Assembly: GCA_002400675.1 (NCBI GenBank)
Contig: NVQY01000237.1
Coordinates: 1 to 5,535 of the forward strand
Direction of reading: 5' to 3'
Length of the DNA: 5,535 nt
Origin: Paracoccaceae bacterium
GTDB lineage: Bacteria > Pseudomonadota > Alphaproteobacteria > Rhodobacterales > Rhodobacteraceae
A program made the translations under genes and the position numbers. Positions 1 to 5,400 of this stretch are shown here, one piece after another (position 1 is the stretch's first letter; each line of letters opens with the position of its first letter). The notes beneath the pieces were generated by a model. That model did not search any database, was not told where the DNA came from, and was given only the letters and a program-made list of their open reading frames with translations.

Positions 1-179
1 GGCGGCGGGGCGGTGGCGTCGCCGCCATGAAACGCCCCCTCATCCGTGGCCATGATGAACGGACCTTCCTTGAAGGGCTGCTGCATGGTCACGCTTAAAT
101 CATTGCGCATCTTGCCAGTGGCGTGGCCAACGCAATCAAACTGCACCTGCGCCTTTTGCGGCAGGCTTGCGTTACTCAT
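1..179 (-). CDS. OsmC-like family protein, N-terminal part (runs off the left edge)
   Basis: This is a 59-codon open N-terminal fragment on the minus strand, starting at the ATG at 179-177 and continuing past base 1. The peptide begins MSNASLPQKAQVQFDCVGHA and contains DEGAFHGGDATAPPP at about residues 46-60. This resembles the segment of OsmC/Ohr-type proteins (DE-x-x-x-x-GG-x-x-T-x-P-P) that comes before the first catalytic cysteine region. The catalytic cysteines of the family would lie beyond the window, so peroxidase activity cannot be judged. The start overlaps the stop of the upstream cyclase gene by 8 nt (ATGAGTAA), and no clear Shine-Dalgarno sequence precedes it, which suggests translational coupling. 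OsmC/Ohr proteins are cytoplasmic thiol-dependent peroxidases, but many family members have unknown substrates. The family call rests on one motif and the gene order. Confidence 0.6.
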   Translation of the reverse strand, partial: MSNASLPQKAQVQFDCVGHATGKMRNDLSVTMQQPFKEGPFIMATDEGAFHGGDATAPP

Positions 180-948
180 TAAAAATCGCCACGGCGCGGG
201 TGAACCCGGCAGAGGCCCCCTTGATCTTGTAGGGAAAGCACGAGATTTCGAACCCTGAGGGTGGCAATGTGTCGAGGTTGGTCAGCTTTTCCATGTGGCA
301 ATAGCCGATCTCCATGCTGGCGCGGTGGCCTTCCCAGATGATCGCCGGGTCGGGGTTCTTGGCAAACGCCTGCGCGGTCAGGGCAAAGGGCGAATCCCAG
401 CTCCAGGCGTCGGTGCCGGTCACCCGCACCCCGCGACGGGTCAGGTACAGCGTCGCCTCGCGCCCCATGCCGCAGCCTTTCATCAGGTAATCATCCTCGC
501 CATACCGATCCCCGGCAGAGGTATTGACGACAACAATATCAAGTGGTTGCAGTGTGTAGTTAATGCGTTTCAGCTCGGCTTCTACGTCAGCCGCCGTGAC
601 CACATAGCCATCGTCAAAGTGGCGGAAATCCAGCTTTACGCCGGGGTTCAGGCACCATTCCAGCGGCACTTCGTCGATGGTGATGGCACGCTCGCCGTTG
701 TTCATGGTCGAATGGTGGTGATAAGGCGCGTCCAGATGGGTGCCGTTATGGGTGGCGATCTGCATCATCTCGACCGCCCAGCCTTCGCCGCCGGGCAGGT
801 CGTCTTCCTTGAGGCCGGGAAAGAACGAACAGACCTGCGCCGCCGTGTCCTTGTGCGACATATAGGTGATTTGCGGCAGCATGATCGGCGGATCGGACAC
901 AATTCCGGTTTCCAGCGGGACGGATAGATCAACGTAACGACGGGGCAT
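172..948 (-). CDS. Cyclase family protein (kynurenine formamidase / isatin hydrolase-like metal-dependent hydrolase)
   Basis: This 258-residue cytoplasmic protein has no signal peptide. It carries the family signature HxGTHxDxPxH at residues 67-77 (H67, G69, T70, H71, D73, P75, H77). Further on, H208 and E220 are 12 residues apart, and E220 is followed by KLTNLD. In bacterial kynurenine formamidase (KynB) the metal ligands are known to be three residues of this signature plus a downstream His and Glu with the same spacing, so a complete binuclear metal site is expected. Family members hydrolyse cyclic or acyl amides and related bonds (N-formylkynurenine, isatin). At 258 residues it is longer than typical KynB (about 210) and closer to isatin hydrolase-sized relatives, so kynB is not assigned. 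The start at 948 is supported by AAGGA (962-958) nine nt upstream. It lies 18 nt after the TRAP large-permease gene, which suggests it acts on the imported compound. The exact substrate is unknown. Confidence 0.9.
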   Translation of the reverse strand: MPRRYVDLSVPLETGIVSDPPIMLPQITYMSHKDTAAQVCSFFPGLKEDDLPGGEGWAVEMMQIATHNGTHLDAPYHHHSTMNNGERAITIDEVPLEWCLNPGVKLDFRHFDDGYVVTAADVEAELKRINYTLQPLDIVVVNTSAGDRYGEDDYLMKGCGMGREATLYLTRRGVRVTGTDAWSWDSPFALTAQAFAKNPDPAIIWEGHRASMEIGYCHMEKLTNLDTLPPSGFEISCFPYKIKGASAGFTRAVAIFNE

Positions 949-966
949 GATTTGGGTTCCTTTTGG

Positions 967-2277
967 TCAGATCAGGGCGGTTGCAAGGGCGGGAAACACC
1001 AGAACCAGCGCCAGCACCACCAGCATCATGGCGGCAAACGGCGCGGCCCCGGCAAAAATGTCGCCCAGGGTAATCGAGGGGTCATCCAACGCGGATTTTA
1101 TCACAAAGACAGAGATGCCAAACGGCGGGGTCAGCAGGCCGATTTCCACGGCAATCACCGTGACAATGCCAAACCAGACCAGATCGACCTGCATGGTGGC
1201 GACCACCGGCAGCATTAGCGGCACAAGGATCAGCATGATGGATGAACTATCCAAAACCGTGCCCATGACGATCACCAGCCCCACATAGGCCAGGATCACC
1301 CCCCAATAGCCGATATCGGCGCTGGCGACGAATTGTCCGAACTCGGCCGGCACCCCGGACAGGGCCAGCATGCGCGAATACATCTGCGCGGCGATGATCA
1401 GAAAGGAAATCGACGCGGTGACAAGTCCGGTATCGTTCAGCACCTGCCAGAAATCGCGCAATCCTAGCGACCGGCGGGCGATGCCGATGGCGATGGCCCC
1501 GGCGGCCCCCACTGCACCGGCCTCGATTGGGGTGAAATAACCACCGTAAATACCGCCCAGAACCAACGTGATCAGCGCGCCGATGGGCAGGCCTTTGGAA
1601 AGCAATTCGCGCGGGGTCAGGGGCGGTGTATCGTGTGCGTCCGCCACACCATCGCCCAGCATAGAAGGGCGAAACACCGCCATCAGGTAAATTCCGCCGG
1701 CAAAAATAGCCGCCAGCAACAGGCCCGGCAGCACCCCAGCGATGAACAAATCACCCACCGATTGCTCGGTCAAAAGCCCGTAGAGGATCAGCAACAGGCT
1801 GGGCGGAATCAACATGCCCAGCACCGATGACCCGGCCACCACCCCGACCGCGAACCGGGCGGAATAACCGTGGCGCACCATTTCGGGCACGGCAATCTTG
1901 GTGAACACGGCCGCCGAAGCAATCGAAATCCCGGTGATCGCCGCAAAGATGGCATTGGCCCCGACGGTGCCGATGCCAAGGCCGCCGCGCACCCGCCGGA
2001 ACAGGTGGTTGGCCACATCAAACGCGTCGCGCCCCATGCCGGTCACGGACACCACATAGCCCATCAGCACGAACAACGGCACCACCCCAAAGAAGTAGCT
2101 GGAAATGGTCTCTGACGCCGCCAGTGCCAGCAATTTGCCCGCCAGAACCGGCGAGCCCTTGATCATCCACACGCCCACATAGGACGATAGCATCAGCGCA
2201 AATGGCACCCAGAACCCAAGGTAAACCATCACAACCATCGCCCCGAATGAGGTCAGGCCGATCTCAAACGGGCTCAT
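967..2277 (-). CDS. TRAP transporter large permease (DctM-type)
   Basis: This 436-residue inner-membrane protein is very hydrophobic, with about a dozen membrane segments, and has the size expected for DctM. Together with the small subunit it forms the ion-driven channel of a tripartite ATP-independent periplasmic transporter. Family-like motifs are visible: FAAITGISIASAAVF at 111-125, IPEM-like AVPEM at 129-133, GMLIPPS at 154-160, GYFTPIEAGAVGA at 246-258, GTVLDSSSIMLILVPLMLP at 339-357 and LLTPPFG at 381-387. The frame is open for 52 more codons upstream, to 2433. The chosen ATG (2277-2275) is better because the extension is hydrophilic, His/Arg-rich and lies inside the small-permease gene. 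The ATG also overlaps that gene's stop as ATGA and has AAGGG (2289-2285) seven nt upstream. It is the third gene of the operon, and the hydrolase gene follows 18 nt later. Confidence 0.95.
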   Translation of the reverse strand: MSPFEIGLTSFGAMVVMVYLGFWVPFALMLSSYVGVWMIKGSPVLAGKLLALAASETISSYFFGVVPLFVLMGYVVSVTGMGRDAFDVANHLFRRVRGGLGIGTVGANAIFAAITGISIASAAVFTKIAVPEMVRHGYSARFAVGVVAGSSVLGMLIPPSLLLILYGLLTEQSVGDLFIAGVLPGLLLAAIFAGGIYLMAVFRPSMLGDGVADAHDTPPLTPRELLSKGLPIGALITLVLGGIYGGYFTPIEAGAVGAAGAIAIGIARRSLGLRDFWQVLNDTGLVTASISFLIIAAQMYSRMLALSGVPAEFGQFVASADIGYWGVILAYVGLVIVMGTVLDSSSIMLILVPLMLPVVATMQVDLVWFGIVTVIAVEIGLLTPPFGISVFVIKSALDDPSITLGDIFAGAAPFAAMMLVVLALVLVFPALATALI

Positions 2278-2810
2278 CTTATGGCCCTTGGCAACAGGCG
2301 TAACAGGGCGGCCATGCCGTACAATATCAGTTGCACCAGCAGCGCCGCGCAACCGATCAGGATGATCAGTTTGACCGGCCAGATTGGGGCGGTGAAATCG
2401 CCGATTGTGCCCTCGTAAGTGCCGCGCACCCATGATTTGACAAATAGCGGCGTGCTTGCGCTAAGTATCTGCCAGACGAGGGCAATTGCCGCCAGTGAGA
2501 ACCCCAGTTCAAGGGCGATCCGCAATCGTGGCGCGCGTTTTTCGACAAACCCCAGAACCGCTTCGGTGCGGGTCAGACGACCCTTGCGAAAGGTCTGGGC
2601 GATTTGCAGAAAGACGATAGCAACAATCGACATGGACACGATTTCCGGCACGCCCGACACCGGCGCGTTGAACATGCCGCGCCCGATCACGTCCCAGTTG
2701 ACCAACACCATGATGGCGACGATCAACAGGGTTCCGATCACGTTCAGCCCGGTTGTGAAAACATCAACAACGCGCTGTAAGGCATTGAACCATCTAGGGT
2801 ATTCAGCCAT
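2274..2810 (-). CDS. TRAP transporter small permease (DctQ-type)
   Basis: This 178-residue inner-membrane protein has four predicted membrane helices (about residues 17-38, 52-72, 99-119 and 143-167), the standard DctQ topology. The loop after helix 1 holds the family-like signature N39-W-D41-V-I-G-R45-G-M-F48-N-A-P51-V-S-G54-V-P-E57, matching the usual D-x-x-x-R-x-x-F-x-x-P-x-x-G-x-x-E. APIWPVK at 141-147 sits just before the last helix, as in relatives. The small subunit binds the large permease and supports transport from the binding protein. The start at 2810 has GGAG (2823-2820) nine nt upstream. The gene begins 33 nt after the binding-protein stop, and its TGA overlaps the large-permease ATG by 4 nt, indicating coupled translation. 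Confidence 0.92.
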   Translation of the reverse strand: MAEYPRWFNALQRVVDVFTTGLNVIGTLLIVAIMVLVNWDVIGRGMFNAPVSGVPEIVSMSIVAIVFLQIAQTFRKGRLTRTEAVLGFVEKRAPRLRIALELGFSLAAIALVWQILSASTPLFVKSWVRGTYEGTIGDFTAPIWPVKLIILIGCAALLVQLILYGMAALLRLLPRAIR

Positions 2811-2843
2811 CTACTGCGACTCCGCCGGGGCAGGAGCGCACGC

Positions 2844-3908
2844 CTATTCCTGATCCCAGTTGCGCACCGGAGTCGCGCCCGCCGCCCGCATCGTATCCAT
2901 ATAGGATTTCAATACGGCAGTACCGCCTTTGCCCTCGCTGTCCAGCCGCTCGGCCCAGGCCTTGGCCACGTTATCCATACCATCCGCCCATTGCTTGCGA
3001 AAATCGGCGTCCACTTCGGTAATGGTGGCACCTTGCGACTGCATGATGCCAAGGAACTTGCTAACAGATGCGTCCAGATCCTTTTGATAGGCGATCCGGT
3101 CGGCCTTGGCCGCGTCTTTAAGGGCGGTTTGCAACTCGGGTGGCAGGTCGTCGAACCAGTCGGCGTTGGCGGCAAACCCGCCGGCATATTGCGCGCCGAA
3201 CCCGACCTTGGTGATATAAGGCGCGACCTCGTGCAGCTTACCCGGAAGGGCGGCGGAGGCGAACACGATCACCCCGTCGTAAACCCCTGTTTTTATTTCG
3301 CTATAATAGGTGGTCAGGTTGCCGGACACGCCCACGGCCCCGGTGCCTTTCAGCCAGTTGACCGCCGGTCCCGGTGCGCCGATTTTCTTGCCCTCAAGGT
3401 CCGCGATTGAGGCTATGGGAAAGGTGGTCATCAGCAGGTAATCGTCAATGCCGATGGCACCGCCCAGATACTCCAACCCGTTTTCGGCCCATGCGGCCTG
3501 CATGTCCGGGTTGGTCATCTGCAATTCATCCATCCATTCCGCGACCTTGGTGGAATCGCTAGATACAAACGGGGTGAAATAGGTCACGTTCTGCACCGAC
3601 AATTTGGCCGGATCGAACAACGACGAGACCAGCCCGATTTCCGCCAGCCCTTCCTCGACCGCCTCGAGTTCATCACCGACCTTGGCCAGCGATCCGCCGT
3701 ATTGTTCGGACCAGTTGACGGTGATGCCGGTGCCCTCAATTGCCGCGTTGACCGCCGGGATAAAGGTTTGCGAGGCGTGTTTGACCCAGCGAAACACCGG
3801 GGGGTGGCCGGCGACGATGGTGGCGTCGAATTCCTGCGCCTGTGCGCCCAATGTGCCCGCCAATGTCAGCATGGCGGCCATGGTTGCCGATGTCAATCTC
3901 AGGGTCAT
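2844..3908 (-). CDS. TRAP transporter substrate-binding protein (DctP-type)
   Basis: This 354-residue protein has a Sec signal peptide: R4 near the N-terminus, a hydrophobic core over residues 6-21, and a likely cleavage after A22-Q-A24. The mature periplasmic protein would deliver ligand to the TRAP permease encoded next to it. DctP-like features include the DLEGKKIGAPGPAVNW stretch at 170-185, YYSEIKTGVYDG at 201-212 and WFDDLPPELQ at 251-260. In most DctP/SiaP proteins the first of these reads K-x-R-V-P, and the Arg forms the salt bridge to the ligand carboxylate; here the aligned residue is G177. The Q-E-N-P that often follows V-D-G is V-I-V-F here. The ligand is therefore uncertain and may not be a simple carboxylate. 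The start at 3908 has AAGGA (3921-3917) eight nt upstream. It is the first gene of the minus-strand operon, behind the divergent promoter region. Confidence 0.93.
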   Translation of the reverse strand: MTLRLTSATMAAMLTLAGTLGAQAQEFDATIVAGHPPVFRWVKHASQTFIPAVNAAIEGTGITVNWSEQYGGSLAKVGDELEAVEEGLAEIGLVSSLFDPAKLSVQNVTYFTPFVSSDSTKVAEWMDELQMTNPDMQAAWAENGLEYLGGAIGIDDYLLMTTFPIASIADLEGKKIGAPGPAVNWLKGTGAVGVSGNLTTYYSEIKTGVYDGVIVFASAALPGKLHEVAPYITKVGFGAQYAGGFAANADWFDDLPPELQTALKDAAKADRIAYQKDLDASVSKFLGIMQSQGATITEVDADFRKQWADGMDNVAKAWAERLDSEGKGGTAVLKSYMDTMRAAGATPVRNWDQE

Positions 3909-3965
3909 GTTATTTATCCTTATAGGTCAGCGTGTTGCGTCTGGTTGTTAATGTGATTTTTGAAT

Positions 3966-3977
3966 ACCTGTTCAGGT
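3966..3977. promoter_or_regulatory. Candidate operator dyad ACCTG-TT-CAGGT
   Basis: ACCTGTTCAGGT is an inverted repeat with perfect 5-bp arms and a 2-nt centre. It is directly followed by a weaker dyad, GATT-N5-AATC (3978-3990). On the minus strand the dyad falls between a poor -35-like TTGCAC (3988-3983) and a poor -10-like TATTCA (3966-3961), with a 16-nt spacer; each box matches the sigma70 consensus at only 3 of 6 positions. A regulator bound here would be well placed to block or modulate transcription of the TRAP operon. The cognate regulator is not encoded in the window and its family cannot be told from the site. Confidence 0.35.
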
Positions 3978-4000
3978 GATTTGTGCAATCGGGTCAGTCT

Positions 4001-4030
4001 TCGAAAATTGCCGTCACGAGTCAATAGAAT
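4001..4030 (+). promoter_or_regulatory. Candidate sigma70-like promoter for the isomerase gene
   Basis: TCGAAA (4001-4006, 4 of 6 matches to TTGACA) is separated by 18 nt from TAGAAT (4025-4030, 5 of 6 matches to TATAAT). Transcription would start near 4037 and leave a leader of about 74 nt before the ATG at 4111. The match is by eye only. Alphaproteobacterial promoters often diverge from this consensus. Confidence 0.3.
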
Positions 4031-4110
4031 TGCTGTGAAGAGGGCGGAATTTGCTGGCTTAAGCCGGGGCAGGCGGGCAAGGTAGGGCAAGCAAATCAAA
4101 GGATAAAACC

Positions 4111-4731
4111 ATGGCCGAGATCGAGTATTTCTATGCACCGCATTCCGTGTTCGCCTATCTGGGCGCGACCAGGCTGGCGGAAATCGCGCAGGCCACGGGG
4201 CGCAAAATTGTGCATCGTCCGGTCACCCTGAACGAGGTGGTCGAGGTGCATCATGTGCAAGGGTTCAAAGGGCGCAGCAAGGCGCATTACCCCTATTTCT
4301 TTGGCCGCGAGATCGAACGCTGGGGTGAATATCGCGATGTGCCATTCAAGGGCGGGGTTCCGTCCAATCACGCCAATGACACCTCGTTGGCCAGCCGTAT
4401 TCTGATCGCCGCCACGCAACAGGATCAGGGCGCGGACAAGCTGGCCCATGCGATGATGCAGGCCCATTGGCGCGATCACGGCGATCTGGCCGATCAGACC
4501 ATGCTGGAAGGGTTGATCGACGCGGTTGGAATGGATGCGGACGCGGTGGTCAGTGCTGCGAAATCGCCCGAGACCGAGGCAGTTCTCAAGGCCAATACCG
4601 CTGAGGCGATTGAACGGTCGTTCTTTGGCTCGCCCACCTATGTTGTTGATGGCGATGTGTTTTATGGCCAAGACCGGTTGGAAATGGTGGAACGTGCGAT
4701 TGAAAAACCTTTCGCGCGGGTCTGGACCTGA
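4111..4731 (+). CDS. 2-hydroxychromene-2-carboxylate isomerase-like protein (DsbA-fold, kappa-GST type)
   Basis: This 206-residue cytoplasmic protein has the thioredoxin/DsbA-like fold signature of HCCA isomerases. The N-terminal strand IEYFYAPHSVFAYLG (residues 4-18) places S12 where NahD-type isomerases have the serine that activates the glutathione thiol. The C-terminal FFGSPTYVVDGDVFYGQDRL (171-190) contains the cis-Pro loop S174-P175 and the typical G-Q-D-R-L ending. The protein contains no cysteine at all, so it cannot be a dithiol oxidoreductase like DsbA. In naphthalene degradation the family isomerises 2-hydroxychromene-2-carboxylate to the benzylidenepyruvate using glutathione, but many homologues outside such pathways have unknown substrates, so nahD is not assigned. 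V13 replaces the proline that usually follows the active serine. AAAGGA (4098-4103) sits seven nt before the ATG. The gene is divergent from the TRAP operon, which hints at a shared pathway. Confidence 0.88.
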   Translation: MAEIEYFYAPHSVFAYLGATRLAEIAQATGRKIVHRPVTLNEVVEVHHVQGFKGRSKAHYPYFFGREIERWGEYRDVPFKGGVPSNHANDTSLASRILIAATQQDQGADKLAHAMMQAHWRDHGDLADQTMLEGLIDAVGMDADAVVSAAKSPETEAVLKANTAEAIERSFFGSPTYVVDGDVFYGQDRLEMVERAIEKPFARVWT

Positions 4732-4745
4732 CCGGTCCCGCGCAC

Positions 4746-5336
4746 CTATTCCGCCGGGTGACCGGGCAGGGAACCCTCGGACACGCCATGGGCCAGCATG
4801 TCGGCCACCACCCCGTCTTCCATGCCGATCTGCATGGCGTCGTTGAACCGGTTGAAAAAGCCACACAGGGCGGTGCGCAGGGTCAGTTCTACGATCTGTT
4901 CCTCGGTGAAATGTTTCTTTAGATCGGCAAAAATCTGATCACGCATATACTGAGGTTTTTCAGTCACTTGCACGGCGTAGTTGCGCACCAGCATATCGAC
5001 CTCGTCAAAGCCTTCGATCTCGTCCGCGAGAATGTTTTCGACCGCCGCCACCGACAATCCCTGTTCGATCAGGCGCGGGGTGTGGTGCGCCACGCAATAG
5101 GTGCATTCGTTCAGTTTCGACACCACCACCAGCGCGATTTCCAGATAACGCTTGGGCAGGATCGCCTCTTTTTTCAGCTCAAGAAGCAACCCCATGATGT
5201 GGCGCACGGCCACCGGGCGATGGGCGAACACCTTGACCTGATTGATGAAAGGCCCGTATTCGTTGGCAAATTCCTGATAGGTCTCGCGGGTATCTTCCGG
5301 AACTTCGTCAATTTCTACGTCGCGTACTCTGGCCAT
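4746..5336 (-). CDS. Carboxymuconolactone decarboxylase family / AhpD-like protein
   Basis: This 196-residue, mostly helical cytoplasmic protein has no signal peptide. The AhpD core motif is complete: E66, then N-E-C78-T-Y-C81-V-A-H-H85. The spacing E-x11-C-x2-C-x3-H equals that of mycobacterial AhpD (E118, C130, C133, H137), where these residues form the redox-active disulfide and proton relay. This supports a thiol peroxidase or disulfide reductase role rather than lactone decarboxylation, whose classic enzymes lack the CxxC. The frame is open to 5495, but the ATG at 5336 is preferred. The longer N-terminus would run across a GC hairpin and the end of the upstream gene and looks non-coding, and AAAGGG lies seven nt before the chosen ATG. 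The gene converges on the isomerase gene, with 14 nt between their stops, and follows the truncated binding-protein gene in the same direction. The physiological substrate is unknown. Confidence 0.88.
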   Translation of the reverse strand: MARVRDVEIDEVPEDTRETYQEFANEYGPFINQVKVFAHRPVAVRHIMGLLLELKKEAILPKRYLEIALVVVSKLNECTYCVAHHTPRLIEQGLSVAAVENILADEIEGFDEVDMLVRNYAVQVTEKPQYMRDQIFADLKKHFTEEQIVELTLRTALCGFFNRFNDAMQIGMEDGVVADMLAHGVSEGSLPGHPAE

Positions 5337-5369
5337 TTCCCAGCCCTTTCGATTGATATTTGTCGGGGG

Positions 5370-5394
5370 CCGGGCGGCGCCTGACGCCGCCCGG
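5370..5394 (-). terminator. GC-rich hairpin after the binding-protein gene (candidate terminator or attenuator)
   Basis: The arms CCGGGCGGCG (5370-5379) and CGCCGCCCGG (5385-5394) form a perfect 10-bp stem around a 5-nt loop. It begins 6 nt after the TGA of the minus-strand gene at 5401 and ends 33 nt before the start of the AhpD-like gene. On the minus strand it is followed by CCCCCGACAAAT, not a T run, so it is not a textbook intrinsic terminator. It may stop transcription inefficiently, protect the 3' end of the upstream mRNA, or lower expression of the downstream gene. Confidence 0.55.
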
Positions 5395-5400
5395 ATTTCA

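Larger units (their letters stand above)
3909..4110. promoter_or_regulatory. Divergent intergenic region between TRAP operon and isomerase gene
   Basis: These 202 bases separate two start codons that face away from each other, so both promoters must lie here. The region is more AT-rich than the flanking genes in its left half and G-rich near 4063-4088. It contains the Shine-Dalgarno AAGGA (3921-3917, minus) for the binding-protein gene and AAAGGA (4098-4103, plus) for the isomerase gene. It also holds two adjacent inverted repeats at 3966-3990 and a weak sigma70-like pair on the plus strand. No small reading frame with coding character is apparent. Shared control of both transcripts by one regulator is an inference from the arrangement. 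Confidence 0.8.

Noticed and set aside
295..927. 210-codon plus-strand open frame opposite the cyclase gene
   Set aside because: It mirrors the cyclase coding sequence, and its composition is unlike a real protein. The minus-strand protein carries a full metal-binding signature.
2278..2433. 52-codon N-terminal extension of the TRAP large permease
   Set aside because: It lies within the small-permease gene and is hydrophilic and Arg/His-rich. The ATGA overlap and AAGGG at 2289-2285 mark the downstream start.
2991..3410. 139-codon plus-strand open frame opposite the TRAP binding-protein gene
   Set aside because: Antisense shadow of a well-supported gene, with no domain and no ribosome-binding site of note.
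4056..4065. Perfect palindrome GGCTTAAGCC upstream of the isomerase gene
   Set aside because: Ten bases only, flanks do not extend it well, and it lies downstream of the candidate promoter. It could be chance; kept as a note for comparison with relatives.
4066..4091. G-rich tract with a repeated GGGCAAG (4075-4081 and 4085-4091), considered as a G-quadruplex or repeat operator
   Set aside because: There are only three nearby runs of three or more G, one short of a standard quadruplex, and the 7-nt repeat is too short to support a function.
4724..4738. GGACC-N5-GGTCC hairpin at the end of the isomerase gene as a terminator
   Set aside because: The stem is 5 bp, overlaps the stop codon and has no following T run.
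4096..4866. Long open frame (256 codons) on the minus strand opposite the isomerase gene
   Set aside because: It is antisense to a well-supported gene, its peptide is His/Arg/Gly-rich with no recognisable domain, and it starts inside the AhpD-like gene. High-GC coding DNA often yields such open antisense frames.
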